DNA of 64,000 nt from Mytilus trossulus (GCF_036588685.1 NC_086384.1:9376195-9440194), one strand, 5' to 3'. Shown: positions 35,101 to 45,092, counted from the first letter of the stretch. The notes: generated from the letters alone by a model not told the origin. Made by a program: numbers and translations.

Positions 35101-35788
35101 TAACATATCGATTCTATACCGCGCATTGTCTCCTTTGCTCTATACCAACTGGTTACTTAGACGGAACCTCATTAAGTTTTTGTTTGCCTAATGTTACATT
35201 ATCTCATCAGTAGAACATTATCTCATCAGTAAAATCTATTGTTGTGACAATGAACCTGCTATATTGGGAATGATGATGCAATTTTTTGCTGATTCGCTAA
35301 ATATCTATGGTCAGGGATCGTTCAATATAGTCACAATTTTTTAAGAGCTAGTCTGCAAAAAAAGACAACTCTTCGACAAATCCATCGATGCGATCACCAG
35401 TGAAGGTGATATATATATATTTTGCTAAAAACACATAGGAAGGGAACAAACATGGATACATACTCACCGATAAACGCATTACTATCCAGTAGTGTCTTTT
35501 TTGTCCCCACATGAAATCCGTAAGTACACGAGTACGTTGTGTTCAAGTCATCTCTTGTTACATTGCGAATAACTAAAAAAATCCCTGTTTTATTTGTTTT
35601 ACCATTATATTTCGAGCCCGCATGGATCTCTAGATCCTTTACATCAATAAATAGTGTAGTATAGTCATCTTTGGAAGTCCATTTCACCCATCCAGCGGAT
35701 TCAGAACAACATTTGTTTACTGGGCAAAAAAGGGAAAGTTCATCCCCGTACCGCGATACTTTCTTTTCGATAGTCCAGGAAAGACTAC
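22892..35788 (-). CDS. locus B: IgSF transmembrane receptor with tyrosine-containing tail (gene model, 5' end missing)
   Basis: Six minus-strand exons join without breaking frame: Ig domain 35788-35468, stalk 32476-32407, membrane 26669-26590, then cytoplasmic exons at 25027-24920, 24312-24229 and 23154-22892. Intron phases run 1, 2, 1, 1, 1. The product is a type I membrane receptor with one Ig domain outside and about 150 residues inside, rich in Ser/Asp and ending in a Tyr cluster with YDLV and YNVL motifs. Such YxxΦ motifs can bind SH2 proteins or sorting adaptors; which applies here is unknown. The signal-peptide exon was not found in the sequence up to 49 kb. Introns hold several repeats, a decayed transposase and reverse-transcriptase fragments. 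Confidence 0.65.
23795..23975 (+). repeat. dispersed repeat family 5, copy 3 (diverged)
   Basis: Matches family 5 through the GCTATAAAA box, the CAAGTCAGGAATATG box and the GTGATTTTACTTTTT end. Confidence 0.6.
24229..24312 (-). CDS. locus B cytoplasmic exon 2
   Basis: 84 bp, acceptor ATTTTAAAG, donor GTAAAT, phase 1 in and out. The junction with the previous exon makes Cys (T+GT). It encodes PNQETQLSDTDEKASPPKTF then LNLRSSI: polar and acidic with a SPP, as usual for an unstructured cytoplasmic tail. Confidence 0.6.
24920..25027 (-). CDS. locus B cytoplasmic exon 1
   Basis: 108 bp between a good acceptor (TTTTCTTTTTAG) and a perfect donor (GTAAGT), phase 1 in and out. It starts MANSEDASEGINRLLSMNVG, with the preceding split codon giving Glu, and ends near EVDYNM. 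The composition is hydrophilic and balanced, unlike nearby noise frames. The Met at the start is internal in this model; transcription starting here could in principle give a soluble tail fragment. Confidence 0.65.
25224..25664 (+). pseudogene. retroelement fragment (C-terminal part of a reverse-transcriptase protein)
   Basis: The segment CVNRYGISVSQLITKMFQ (about 25285-25340) matches, from memory, the end of a widespread animal retroelement polyprotein whose RT core is seen at 27144-27620. The rest of the 146-codon frame shows no clear similarity. It lies in an intron of locus B on the opposite strand. It is probably a fragment; I see no complete element around it. Confidence 0.45.
25665..26589. 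other. locus B intron, nothing recognised
   Basis: AT-rich intron sequence with a polypyrimidine-free background. Frames at 25845-26060 and 25984-26211 are antisense to each other and unsupported. Confidence 0.4.
26590..26669 (-). CDS. locus B transmembrane exon
   Basis: 80 bp with acceptor CTTTTTCCTAG and donor GTAATA; phase 2 in, phase 1 out. The A that opens it completes a Ser codon begun in the stalk exon. It encodes FLAVLVVVVVIISVVIFVYF followed by KKKNKT: a textbook membrane helix with a positive stop-transfer. This orientation puts the Ig domain outside the cell and the downstream exons inside. Only this reading frame of the three is open and hydrophobic. Confidence 0.75.
26670..27143. 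other. locus B intron, nothing recognised
   Basis: A minus frame at 27121-27076 ends at a GTAACT donor (…RFCR|G) but has the wrong phase to join the neighbouring exons. Confidence 0.35.
27144..27620 (+). pseudogene. reverse-transcriptase fragment, decayed (Penelope-like or related)
   Basis: The frame beginning near 27144 reads …KKLAQSFTFRYIDDVLFLNN, with the YIDD catalytic motif of reverse transcriptases. After a TAA and a frame change it continues with DDFNFPIANTPFLCSNIPAA and then ERGILLSQKLLRQGYESIKL. Stops interrupt it at least three times, so it is inactive. From memory the same block order occurs in long animal retroelement proteins, perhaps Penelope-like; I cannot settle the class. 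The 25.3-kb fragment would follow this part in a complete element but lies upstream here, so the two come from separate copies or a rearranged one. Confidence 0.65.
27745..27812 (-). repeat. dispersed repeat family 3, minus fragment
   Basis: Carries the CTTACCCTTCCG box and GAGTTCGTGTTG box of family 3 in reverse orientation. Confidence 0.55.
28025..28160. repeat. two tandem units of about 67 bp
   Basis: Each has CACTATACxC, AATTCTTT, CTCGAGAGT and CACAATTTTT-like words in the same order. They abut the decayed transposase and may be part of the end repeats of that element. Confidence 0.6.
28140..28640 (-). pseudogene. Tc1/mariner-type transposase, decayed
   Basis: On the minus strand the pieces read VLDGTMTGQKYRYNIIQDV, then (frame changed) HFDNHNLANRPIFVDD, then SDYLRQDGIDHMP, and finally WQIIPVNINKL and SKHETT near 28190-28260. 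These follow the order of the DDE catalytic domain of Tc1-like transposases. Between DHMP and the last block about 30-40 residues are missing, which should include the third catalytic acid (the usual D-L-N-P-I-E region). With several frameshifts and stops the gene is dead. The N-terminal DNA-binding part is unrecognisable beyond 28640. Confidence 0.7.
28745..30930 (+). repeat. 2.2-kb composite repeat with three internal units of about 500 bp
   Basis: It opens CAACTAGAGGCTCTCAAAAG and ends in a GACGACGACGGACG tract and CACTTGGCCCTTCGGGCCAG. In between, units starting at about 29029, 29527 and 30029 share GGCAATAACTCC, TGTTGACTTATTTGTAAA, CAAAATTTCCTTAAAATTAC and GCCAAAAACTGCATTTTACC in order. 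The third unit is split by an insertion (30160-30505). From memory this is among the most abundant mussel repeats. No coding frame runs through it. Confidence 0.85.
30160..30505. mobile_element. 346-bp insertion with an internal hairpin, inside the composite repeat
   Basis: Flanked by the direct repeat AATAAATAAA (30150-30159 and 30506-30515), it interrupts the third unit of the surrounding repeat exactly between words that are adjacent in the other units. Its right part (30371-30481) is a near-perfect hairpin with arms of about 45 bp; the loop is itself palindromic (AATCCGCTTCGCGGATT). The flanking repeat is A-rich, so part of the direct repeat could be chance. Confidence 0.65.
30931..32073. 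other. locus B intron, nothing recognised
   Basis: No exon, repeat or element that I can support. Frames at 30902-31129 and 31202-31450 have no domain or splice context. Confidence 0.4.
32074..32283 (+). repeat. dispersed repeat family 3, plus copy 1
   Basis: Begins GAGTGACGAAAGATACCAAA, followed by GGGACAGTCAAACTC, an ACAACGCCATGGC box, and ends with GGCACCCGTCGTGTTTCC. A second good copy is at 50491-50690. From memory common in mussels. Confidence 0.8.
32407..32476 (-). CDS. locus B stalk exon
   Basis: 70 bp with a perfect donor (GTAAGT at 32406) and acceptor TTCTTTTGAAG. Phase 1 in: the G left by the Ig exon plus AA makes Glu. Phase 2 out: TC plus the A of the membrane exon makes Ser. 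It encodes KTEDDSSQESKHVIPTEFAI then AL, an acidic, Ser-rich linker leading directly into the membrane helix. Length and phases parallel the stalk exon of locus A (76 bp). Confidence 0.65.
32477..33244. other. locus B intron, nothing recognised
   Basis: AT-rich; no exon or repeat identified. Confidence 0.4.
33245..33490 (+). repeat. dispersed repeat family 1, copy 3 (left part, diverged)
   Basis: Starts TTCTACATTGGCTAGATGT and keeps the GTCGCATTTTTGCG and GTCTGAAGTCAGGA boxes. The 82-codon frame here belongs to the repeat. Confidence 0.6.
33491..34200. other. locus B intron, nothing recognised
   Basis: AT-rich with no recognisable structure. Confidence 0.4.
34201..34480. mobile_element. 280-bp MITE with long terminal inverted repeats
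   Basis: The left 80 bp (with GGGTTCCAAATCTATAGCAG and AAAATGTGATGT) match the reverse complement of the right 80 bp (with GGGTTCCAAATCTATGGCAG and CAAATGTGACGT). The AAATCTATGG word recurs several more times between the arms. No coding capacity; lies in an intron of locus B. Confidence 0.7.
34670..34820 (+). repeat. dispersed repeat family 3, diverged plus copy
   Basis: Keeps GGCGAAAGATATTAAACGGA and the following boxes of family 3 with many substitutions. Confidence 0.6.
34880..35100 (-). repeat. SINE-like fragment joined to a family 4 piece
   Basis: Read on minus, a family 4 piece (GTGAGTGCCAATGAGAC) is followed by AAGTTCGAATCTCATTGAGG, which resembles a tRNA B-box, and then by a tail similar to that of the SINE relic at 59823-60210. 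Confidence 0.5.
35468..35788 (-). CDS. locus B immunoglobulin-domain exon
   Basis: 321 bp with acceptor CATATTGTAG and strong donor GTGAGT, phase 1 in and out, the classic layout of a single-exon Ig domain. Counting from the first residue, Cys22 (in LSLFC) and Cys88 (in TYSC) are the expected disulfide pair, Trp34/Trp37 (GWVKW) the core tryptophan, and an extra Cys27-Cys28 pair lies between strands B and C. Sites N-K-T, N-V-T and N-T-T may carry sugars. The usual D-x-G/A-x-Y-x-C is replaced by DLNTTYSC. Neighbouring exons in order downstream are a stalk and a membrane helix, which points to cell-surface recognition; the ligand is unknown. Confidence 0.8.
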
Positions 35789-36463
35789 CTACAATATGAA
35801 ATATTATTGGTTGTAAAAATGTGTATTTACCTTTTTTTAAGAACACGTTATGATACTTATATTTGTTTACCTCAATTTAAGAAATAGACAATAGTTTGTC
35901 ATTGTTTGTGGTGTTATCACCTCTTATGAAAACGTCTATACATTGGAATACACATATCATACTTTAACATGTAACTGCCATTCTAATAGAGTTAATATAC
36001 AGACAAAACATATTTAATACTCGGTTAAGTATAAATTAAATTTTTTCTCCCTCCAATAATATAAACATAAAAAACATCCTAATTGTAGTGGATCCTTTTA
36101 CTATAAATAGAATGCATAAGGTCATATAAAAATGATTTAATATAAATAAGCGATATGATATATTATTACTGAGAACATGTCTATTAATAAATCAAACATT
36201 ACACAACTGGTACCTTAAAAGTGAGAAAAAATGCCAATACAAGGATTCCTTATATTTCAATATACATAATCAGAAACATTTTTTTTGATGTGTACATTTA
36301 CATAAAAAATTATAAACATTATAAACATGAAGAAATATAAAAGAATACTACTGAGAAGTTCATCAGTAAAAGACCGATATAAAAATATTTTGATATGATT
36401 AATTTTTAACAGAATCGATTGTAAGATTACACGCCTTTTTAAAGGAAATAATCTTATCATAGA
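35789..36463. other. upstream of locus B Ig exon, nothing recognised
   Basis: I looked here and up to 49 kb for a minus-strand signal-peptide exon ending in phase 1 and found none. A short frame (MTNYCLFLKL) ending at GTAAAC near 35869 exits in phase 2 and does not fit. Confidence 0.4.
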
Positions 36464-36655
36464 AACCAGGACTAAATTTTGTATATACGCCAGACGCGCG
36501 TTTGGTCTATAAAAGACTGATCAGTGACGCTCGAATCCGAAAAAAGTTAAAAAGGCCAAATAAAGTACGAAGATAAAGAGCATTGAGGACCAAAACTCCT
36601 AAAGGTTTTGCCAAACACAGCCTGATGCAGAACAGCCATAGTATTAAAAAAAAAA
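36464..36655 (+). repeat. dispersed repeat family 2, copy 2
   Basis: Begins AACCAGGACTAAATTTTGTA and has the CCAGACGCGCGTTTGGTCTA and AGTGACGCTCGAATCC core. Confidence 0.8.
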
Positions 36656-37939
36656 TCTAGATTTATTTAAGTATAAACTCGACCAATTCACTCACAAACA
36701 AATAAAAGTCCAACTGTGACTTGAAACAGCTTTTACACCCATTAATTCCTTTAAACATGCGTTTTATCCTTATAATTCCTTATAATTGGAGATAAGTAAA
36801 CTATTTCACAAAGTCGATACCTCTATCACACATACATTGTATATATGTGTCATTGATTAGGGCCTGATGTATGAATATATTTGTTGGTAAATGCAAAAAT
36901 ATGTACTCAATGAAATTTGTAATCTGATCAAAATTAAACTACAAAAACTGTTATTATCATTCAAACGAATGTTGTGTGTTTATTATCTAATGTAACATTG
37001 AACGCGAATTAAAAATAAATTTTGTTAACGTCAATCCGTATTGTCATTACCGCGCAATCTTCTTTACATTCGTTACTGAAAGAAATTCTACCAACCTTGT
37101 CTATCGAAAAACAAACGTCAAGAACAATAATGAACAACATCGAAAAGTCCTCTCAACCAATCAGATCAACGTATTTCATCAATGCAAATTAAATCATATA
37201 AGAATTACAGACGAATAAATGCAAAAACTAAATAGAAATTTATTAATTTCATGATAGATAAAATTAAAGGAATAAAATGAAAAAGAATAATTAATAGCTA
37301 TAATAAAATTAATTGATGAATTGAAACATTAAGAGTAATGAAACAACCACTTTCAAAGAATAGAAAAATTGAATAAATTACTATAGAAGAAGATAGAACT
37401 ATGCATAGCTGTTTCGGATATAGAACTGTCAAGATTAATTCTAGGAAAGAACTGTCAAAATAGTTCTCGGACGCTATTGTCAAAATCAGATCTATATGTA
37501 AGGTACAACTTTGAAAATTTGTTATAAAATAGCATTGTCGAATCTCGTTTTAGGGTACTTTGTAGTACTTTCCGGATTTATTCTAGTGTTCGAATTTCAA
37601 TATTTGATCAAGGATAGAAAGGTTAGAATGAGATTTGAGTCAGAAAATCACCCTACATATATGCAATTATGAAAGATATCACAAAAATGAAAAAATGTAA
37701 TACCACATGTATACTATATCATAAAATGCACCAATCCTGTACGCACAAAGCACCACTTTTACCACGAATTCTTGCCTTTATCTCAAAATATATTACAATA
37801 ACACTTTATCAGTAAATTAAAAAAAAAATTGACATTTACTTCTTGATGTCAACTACAATTTATAAATCATCGTACGATAGATCCATTTAACAGCAGGAAC
37901 CTCAATTATTCAAACAGCAGTTTGTTCAAAATTGAAATT
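36656..37939. other. non-coding, nothing recognised
   Basis: AT-rich; no supported exon or repeat. Confidence 0.4.
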
Positions 37940-39061
37940 AAGGAGTAGATTCATTCTGACCCCATTTTGGCCCCAAAATATAGTAGTTGTACAAAATTGT
38001 TTAAATGTCAATTTTTAGTTATTTTGGGAAGATATAATGCCTCTGCTACATAAATATGGACTTTGGCATTACAATACACATATATCGGGTACTTGTATCA
38101 TTAAGTCATGCTAAATTACTGAAATATTCACGGTTTCCGTCTTAAATAAAAGTGGCCGTATTTGGGTTCATTCTTGATATTTAAATGTAAATTGTGTTTA
38201 ATGATAATACATAATATATATAAAGGTCGATGATGAACATGGATGTGACCACTTTCATTTTGACAAAACCCATATGAAAAGTGACAGTTTTTGGCATATT
38301 TGATAGATTTTTCATATTGAGCTTGAATTTGTGCGTTTTTAATGAGTGAATCAGTTAAAATCTTTCACAAAACATAATTGAATCAATTGAAATAGTAATT
38401 TTAGTGTTTAAAAAGTGTTCAAACCCTTTCGTCGGATGAACTTGAAAGGAGTAGGTCCGGTAAGGACCGATTTTGGCCTCAAATTTCAGTTTCATATGAC
38501 GAAAGATTTTGACCACTTTTTAAACCCTTAAGTGTCTATTTCATATGATTCAATTAATTTATGTGCAACATTTTAACTTATTAAGTCATTAAAAACGATC
38601 CGATTCAGGCTCAAATATGAAAAATCTACCAAATATCCGAAAAAATGTCACTTTTCAGATGGTTTTTGTCAAAAACGAAAGTGGCCGCATCCGTGTTCAT
38701 CCTCAATCTTTACATATGTTATGTATTTCCATCAAATACAACTTCCATTTCAATTTTTTGGATGAACACGAATGCGGCCACTTTTGTTTCACCCGGAAAC
38801 CGTCTAAAATTTAACTAAAATGCTGGAATTGTGAAGATTTCAGTAATTTAGCACGACTTCATGGTGCTAGTACCCAATATATATGCATTTTATTGTAAAA
38901 AACAGCCCATATTTATGTAGCAGAACCATTCTACTATCCAATAACTCAGTAAAAGTTTACATTTTAACAATTTTGTAAAACCGCTATATTTTGGGGCCAA
39001 AAAGAGGTCTTATCGGACCTACTCCTTTGAGGCAAAAACCGGCCCTTACCGGACCAACTCA
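37940..39061. mobile_element. 1.1-kb fold-back element with arms of about 0.5 kb
   Basis: The left half (37940-38440) and right half (38500-39028) are inverted relative to each other. Shared pieces in mirrored order are AAGGAGTAG at the outer ends, GGCCCCAAAATATAG, the AAAAGTGGCCG(T/C)AT word and the words around TTAAGTCAT. The centre (38447-38490) and the right edge both carry GGTCCGGTAAGG-like boxes. Divergence between arms is moderate, so it is not recent. No transposase. Confidence 0.7.
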
Positions 39062-42000
39062 TGTAAAGACAAAGAGAATTAATTTCTTATTTTTTTCTTA
39101 TTTACAAACATGTTTGATCATATTATAACTATACATACACATAAGTATGAAGTATCATTGAGGTCGCGCTGTTTTTATTCCCATTATCAGACCAATAACG
39201 TGTTGTTCATATAAATAAAACTACGCTCTGTATGTATGACTCTTTTACTAAGCATTTGTTAAAAGGAATTTTAATTTCCGAACATCGTGCTTTTATCGTC
39301 GTTATATATTTTCTTGTATTATATATGCGTTTTGTATGGTTATGATTTAATTAAGATGATATTACCAATAGTTTTTGCATACGCACTTGACCAAATTGAC
39401 CAGCACCAACATCAGCAATTTGTACTTAAAAAGCAGTCTGGTTTTCATATTTTAAGTTTGCAGAAAACATCCCTTTGTGTATTGCTATAATAATTGTACA
39501 TATTTTGTTTCATCTTTTGTGTTGTCTTTGTTTTTCAGCTGAGATAAGCCCTATATTTTCTTCTCAAAGTGTGATTCTGCGTGTAATTTATTGTATAAAA
39601 TTATATTTTTCAGCATTCTAATGTGTACTGCAAGCGTACATATTGTTTAGCTACAAATGTACTTGAAAGAGTACCTAAGAGATAGATGTATAGACAACCC
39701 CTACATAGATCGTATCACGTTTTTGTTGTTGTTGTTTTAGGTAAATGGACGATATCTTCTAATGATACAACTTACATTCATGAGCTTTGCATAAGCATAT
39801 CGCCACCATAAGGGTTGTAATCGATATCTTCATTAGTGTACTGTTTAAATGTTGATATCTGTAATACATAGCAGTTAAGTGTATGATATGTGTTAAACTT
39901 AAATTAGTTTTTGATATGTTTAAGTTAAAAACGCAATTTTACACTCTGTTTAATATAATATTTACAGGACAAAAGTAACGAAAAACAAAAGAAACCGACA
40001 TTCTAAACATTACAAGTAATATGATAATAAGGAGACGTCACATGTTGGTTAATAAATCATATATCCATCAAAGTTCAAATGAAGTGGATGTAAGCTATTA
40101 CAGGCACCTGTGTGACCTTCAACAAGGAAAAAAACCAACGACGAAAATAGACTGATAATGCCATGGCTAAATAAAAAAGAGGACTAACAGACAAACAATA
40201 GATATAACATAGAAAACTAAAGACTTCACAAACCAAAAGGTTCCGACATGAGTAATATGAAACAATTCAATTGTAAAAATCTTACATCCTAAGTTTTTAC
40301 AAAACTATTTACAAAAAAAACCCTTGAACAACGAAATCTCCAATTATAGCATACATACATGTTTATAGAATTATTGATATTTAATAACTGATAACTAAAT
40401 CATTGTTAATACTAATGAAATCAATATTCAAGGAACTGATAACAATGATGAATTGGTAACCTTTTATAAACAGCTTATCTAAAGATAGGGAAATTTACAC
40501 AGTACGTATCTTAATTGTCGGAATTTATTAAATCGTTACTGTTAAACATTTATAGATACAGATATAGTCCAATAAGCTTACGATGTGTGCAAAATTATGG
40601 AAAATTCTGATACGTAGCCAATTTTACTGTTCTTGACCTGAAGCTAATATGCATGTCTTTGAGTAGTTGAAAAAGTAAAAACCTTAATAAATCTTAGCAC
40701 CAAAAACGAAATGTATTATCTGCAATGAATTTAATTCAGCGAATGTGCTTGAAAACATTCATAGGAATTAACATTAAAATCTTCGTATTTGGTGTTTGCC
40801 TGTCTTTGATCATTTAAAAATAAAGAAGTGTCCATTTCCATTCAGTATTATAAAGAAAAAAGAGTTTGAATAAGATTTTTTTAAATGAATGCTAAGGAAC
40901 AAGCTTTATCCAATGGTGTATTACAGCTCAATACATATCTTATGTTAATTATCATGGGCAGATAGTACAGTAAAACAACCATTTGCTGTTAATCCTTACA
41001 TGCAAATTGAGGGTTGAGAACTACTTGGTCAGTCCTGAACCAAAAAAAATCTGAGTTTGCTGGCATGTCAATTTAAGTAATCCAGCTATACGTCCGTGAT
41101 GTAATCTGTATAACCTGAAAAAAAACAAACACATCTGTAAAAATCAAAACAATAGCAACATATTTCATTAACAGCCATCCTCCTAAACTGTATATGAAGT
41201 ATATACAAGATTGACATGAACGATGAAATTACAAAAATAACAAAAATTTTGCACATATGACTATCAACAGATAGAAGATGAATACATTGAAAATTGTTGA
41301 TGAAGATAAATGATTGGATATGGTTTATAATAATAAGACTCAATTAATTACAATCATTAAAAAAAATACATAACATGATAAATTCAGTTCAAGTCAGTAA
41401 ATGTTCACAAGTAAATGAATGCATATGCTATACAATAAGTAGGTACATGTCTTATCTCAAAACTAAAATGTATTATTAATTTCATTTCTTTTCGCAAAGA
41501 ATGTAGTTTAAAATCATTATTTGAATTTTACATGCCATTATAAACTCAACAGATACAATGAACTGCACAGAAATGGGCAAGTTGCCTTTTACAATAGCAA
41601 GGTCCACTTCGTGGCAGGTAACGCGTCCACATGCATCTCATTCAAAAAGACATATTATTCTACGGAAAAATAAGCGGGTCATATAGAAATGTACAACACT
41701 GAACATTAAAGCAGGACTAACACATATCCCCTTTAATAAATGAGGAATAACTGATACAATGTAAAAAAATATTTGGGTCTTAAAACTCGTTTAAATCATA
41801 TTCTATTTGGCTTCCAACGGATTTTACTCGACCACCAATGATTATACTAATTATGACAAAATGTTCGTTTGGCGTGCGAAATTGTAAATCTGGTATTCTT
41901 GATTAGTTTTTACTGTAACCTAATTTTCAAGTAGAACAAACTTGATCATGTAAATCCAAAAATAAAAAAAAATGTTTTTTGATAAAATTTATATTTCCTT

Positions 42001-42239
42001 GAGAGTGAACTATTACAGGAAATAGTCCTTTAATACATTTTTTTGTATTGTTAAGTATGTACACGGACATTTTAATAATATGTATTCAACGCAACATAAT
42101 CCGTTTTCAGTCAGGTATGTTAAAATTAGTAAATGGTATTGGTACTGTGCTAATTCCTATGACTATATGAAACGTTTGCTAAATTTCATTTAGAGTATAT
42201 AATCTTTTTCAGTCGAGTAGGTTCTGAATCAAAGGCTAG
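39062..42239. other. non-coding, with one repeat at about 39990-40260
   Basis: At 39990-40260 pieces like those of family 3 occur (GACTGATAATGCCATGGCTA, ACATAGAAAACTAAAGA), after a block with CCATCAAAGTTCAAATG that also occurs at 56971 onward. Otherwise nothing recognised. The 85-codon minus frame at 41086-41343 is discussed under rejected items. Confidence 0.45.
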
Positions 42240-42267
42240 TTAAATGTTTTAACATACACTATTAATA

Positions 42268-42790
42268 CAAACCCTCTTCTCGAGAATAAATAAAATTTCA
42301 TAGTGTGGCTTACAAAGGGATAAGTGTGTCTGCAATAGAAACCCGACTACCAGACATGCTCAGCATACAAAGATAAAGATAAAATATTTCGTAACTCTTT
42401 CTTTTGAGTGCAGGGCTGGTCCAGCTGTTATTTTCCAACTCAACAGAAAGGGGAAGGGGCTCCAGAACCTTGAATAACGGAAGGGGGGGGGGGGTAGCGA
42501 GAGTTAGAATGCCCCCTTAATAAAAAGAATCACTGGTTTAGAGTAGAGACATATATAGAAATTATTACTTTCAGCAAAGGTGTAATAAAAGATTAATTTT
42601 GTATTCAAAATAGATGCTTCATTGTTTTTTCGCTATTGGAATTTTCTAAAATGTTTTTTTTTAATATCTTGAAACAGTTTGTAGTGAACAATGTTAGCAA
42701 TTTTTTTACGTTCATGCTATCTAAAGAATAATCAATTTCTTTTTTTACGAATACCAATGGAATTTGTTTGCGGGATTTTTTATATATCTC
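42268..42790 (+). repeat. duplicated segment, copy 1
   Basis: It shares with 45481-45887 a long run of matching sequence starting ACAAACCCTCTTCTCGAGAA and ending AATGGAATTTGTTTGCGGGA. This copy has about 100 bp extra in the middle, including a run of 12 G at 42483-42494. Confidence 0.8.
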
Positions 42791-43808
42791 GTAGCTAGTG
42801 CCCCTTTAAGCCATAGGCCCATATGGGCGTAAAGTGCTTTTCAATAAAGTATAATAATATATTTGATGCACTGCGCGGCAACGGGAAGTATTGAAAATCT
42901 TGTTTCGCTTTTATTTTACATCATTTGCAGCAACATATAGTAGTAAACGATTGTTTCTCTTGTGGACCGTAATAACTTTTATTCATAGAGCGGAAACATA
43001 TACATCCCTTTTAATCGGAAAAATATATTTCATGCTAAGCTCGCTGTTATTTTTTACAATTATGGATACAAACGCTCCCTTTCCTCGAAACTTGGATCTT
43101 CCTGAATATGCATTTAATATTCGCCACTGGACATAGATCAAACGTTATAATCAGTCGAAACTTCGATCCGCTCAACCTATTGAGTAATAATTATCTTTTT
43201 TTTTCTTTCTGACTATATGCATTAAAACGTGTACCAAACAATAGTTAATATTTCGAATAACTCCATAGAACACTCTTAACAACGTGTCAGTGTGAATAAA
43301 CATTTATACAATAATAAATAATAATAAAATTCTTTATTTAACTAAGGTATCACATTTACCATTACATGTTAATCTCCCATGAGGCCTTCAAAAACTATTA
43401 ATACAAATAGAAAACGGACAAAAATACATACAAAATAAAATACATAATACAGTTAAATATAGCAGCTTAAATATTGAATAAGCACATATATGAAGTCAGT
43501 AGAAGAAAACAGATGTTTGACCTCATTATGTGTTCGAATTGTTTGAATAAGATATTTTTTACTATCTTAGTTTACATGGAGTCTTAGTGTCAGTTGAAAG
43601 TACACGTTAATTTACATAATCTGTTTATACTATTAACTTCAATAAATTACAGATAACTCAGCCGAAATTAGAAAGGATATAAAAAATTATGATTTAAGTA
43701 CATTTCAAGTTGACTTGTGCAAATTGACCTAGGAGATTCTATACATGGAAGACTATTATTTTATAGACAGTTGAGGGTCAAGTGTAAGATGTAGTTTATT
43801 TCTCCTAC
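42791..43808. other. non-coding; a repeat-like stretch near 43318-43440
   Basis: 43318-43440 (AAAATTCTTTATTTAACTAA… ATGTTAATCTCCCATGAGGC) resembles, from memory, the end of a mussel retroposon. The rest holds nothing I can support. Confidence 0.35.
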
Positions 43809-43888
43809 CTAGGAGTTCACTCCCGTATTCGGAAGAAGAACAGCAATCCTACCTATCAACCCCAATATTGCTCCCGCCCCTATCATGC
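43809..43888 (-). CDS. exon-like GC-rich block, possible C-terminal membrane anchor
   Basis: An acceptor (CTGGGTTTTCAG) is followed on minus by a phase 1 frame: MIGAGAILGLIGRIAVLLPN then TGVNS and a TAG. AATAAA follows at 43796-43801 (minus). A Gly-rich hydrophobic stretch right before a stop could be a membrane anchor or a GPI signal. However, the plus strand of the same block is also open, with protein-like composition (for example VFGRRTAILPINPNIAPAPI), so the coding strand is not settled. The block is markedly more GC-rich than its surroundings. No partner exon was identified. Confidence 0.25.
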
Positions 43889-45044
43889 CTGAAAACCCAG
43901 ATTTAAGATTTATATTAATAAAATGTTTTATTTGTCTTTGCAATATTTTCCACTGGAAATAAAGTAAGCAATAGCTAGTCACAATAAATAGTTGATAGGA
44001 AAAACTATCCTGTGTTAGCCACTCTCGAAAAGGGGGTTAAACTATACCAAAATAATCAGACACAGGGATACGTTATTGTTGCATTTAATACGAAACAAAA
44101 GAAAATGAAAAACTCACCGATTTATGTCCTGTACGGTATCAAACGTTTAACCGATAATAAGTGTGACATACACTGGTACATTGTATCCTTAAATATATTC
44201 TTTTTAAAGGACATATCTATAGACCATGATTTTTATTTTTGTTGAATGGAGACACAACGCTGATAATTTGTTCAAATTCCAGTATTACTATGTTGTTGAA
44301 TGCATGATATAGGTAACATATTTGCTCTTATTTAACCATGAATCCTCTAAAAAGGTAAAATTAGTCCTTGCCGTTCTTTTCATCTCACAGATAGAAGTAC
44401 TGATTGACAATAGATTTAAAAAAAAATCTCTTTCTCACATTCTTTACATTTCAGACATAATAATACCTGTCATGTTATATGAATGATGAGAATAATGAAT
44501 CCATTTAATTAAACCATTTCTAAACAATTATGTTTAAACGGACATTTAAAATTAGTGCAATTTGATATAGCCATTTTAATGTGGATTTATTAAAAAACAC
44601 ATGTACTTATTATAACTTGCCTTAAACTTTAAAATGTTTCTCTTCCTTACTTAGGGAATGGTATGAACATTTTTTAGAATTTTGGACGTAAATAAAAGAT
44701 TTTATATGTGTTCTATTAACACAGTTGTCTCATTATAACATACAAAACTAGCGTGTCATTGAACTTTTGAAATCTACAACATTTGATAAGAGTAATTCTA
44801 CACATTATTCTCCATTTTAGAAGAAATGAATTTTAGTCCGTTACAGTTATTTGCAGTAACTTTTGGAGGAATTGTACTTTAAAATAAGAATAAATCACTG
44901 AAAAAAATCTGTTCTGACCTTTGAATGAACACGCCCCTTTCACCTGTGTCTATAGATAACAGTTAACTTATCACATTTTAAGGATAGCCACAAAATCAGT
45001 ACTGCTCGTCTTTACTGAAGACTAAAACATAAACAGATCTGCAC
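43889..45044. other. non-coding, nothing recognised
   Basis: A minus-strand GTGAGT donor near 44112 has no open exon in front of it. Confidence 0.4.
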
Positions 45045-45056
45045 AATGCAATGCAA

Positions 45057-45092
45057 CGCAAGCAAACAAACAAGCAAACAAACAAACAAACA
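45057..45092. repeat. CAAA microsatellite
   Basis: About nine imperfect units of (A)CAAACAA. Confidence 0.85.

Noticed and set aside
41086..41343. Minus frame of 85 codons with a helix-like stretch (IFVIFVISSFMSILYILHI) and a T-rich acceptor near 41117
   Set aside because: Phe/Ile/Leu-rich frames are expected in AT-rich DNA, there is no acceptor in front of the helix, and no exon joins it in phase. A possible short tail ending YTDYITDV stays unproven.
44100..44160. Strong GTGAGT donor on minus near 44112
   Set aside because: All frames ahead of it stop within ten codons and no acceptor is present.
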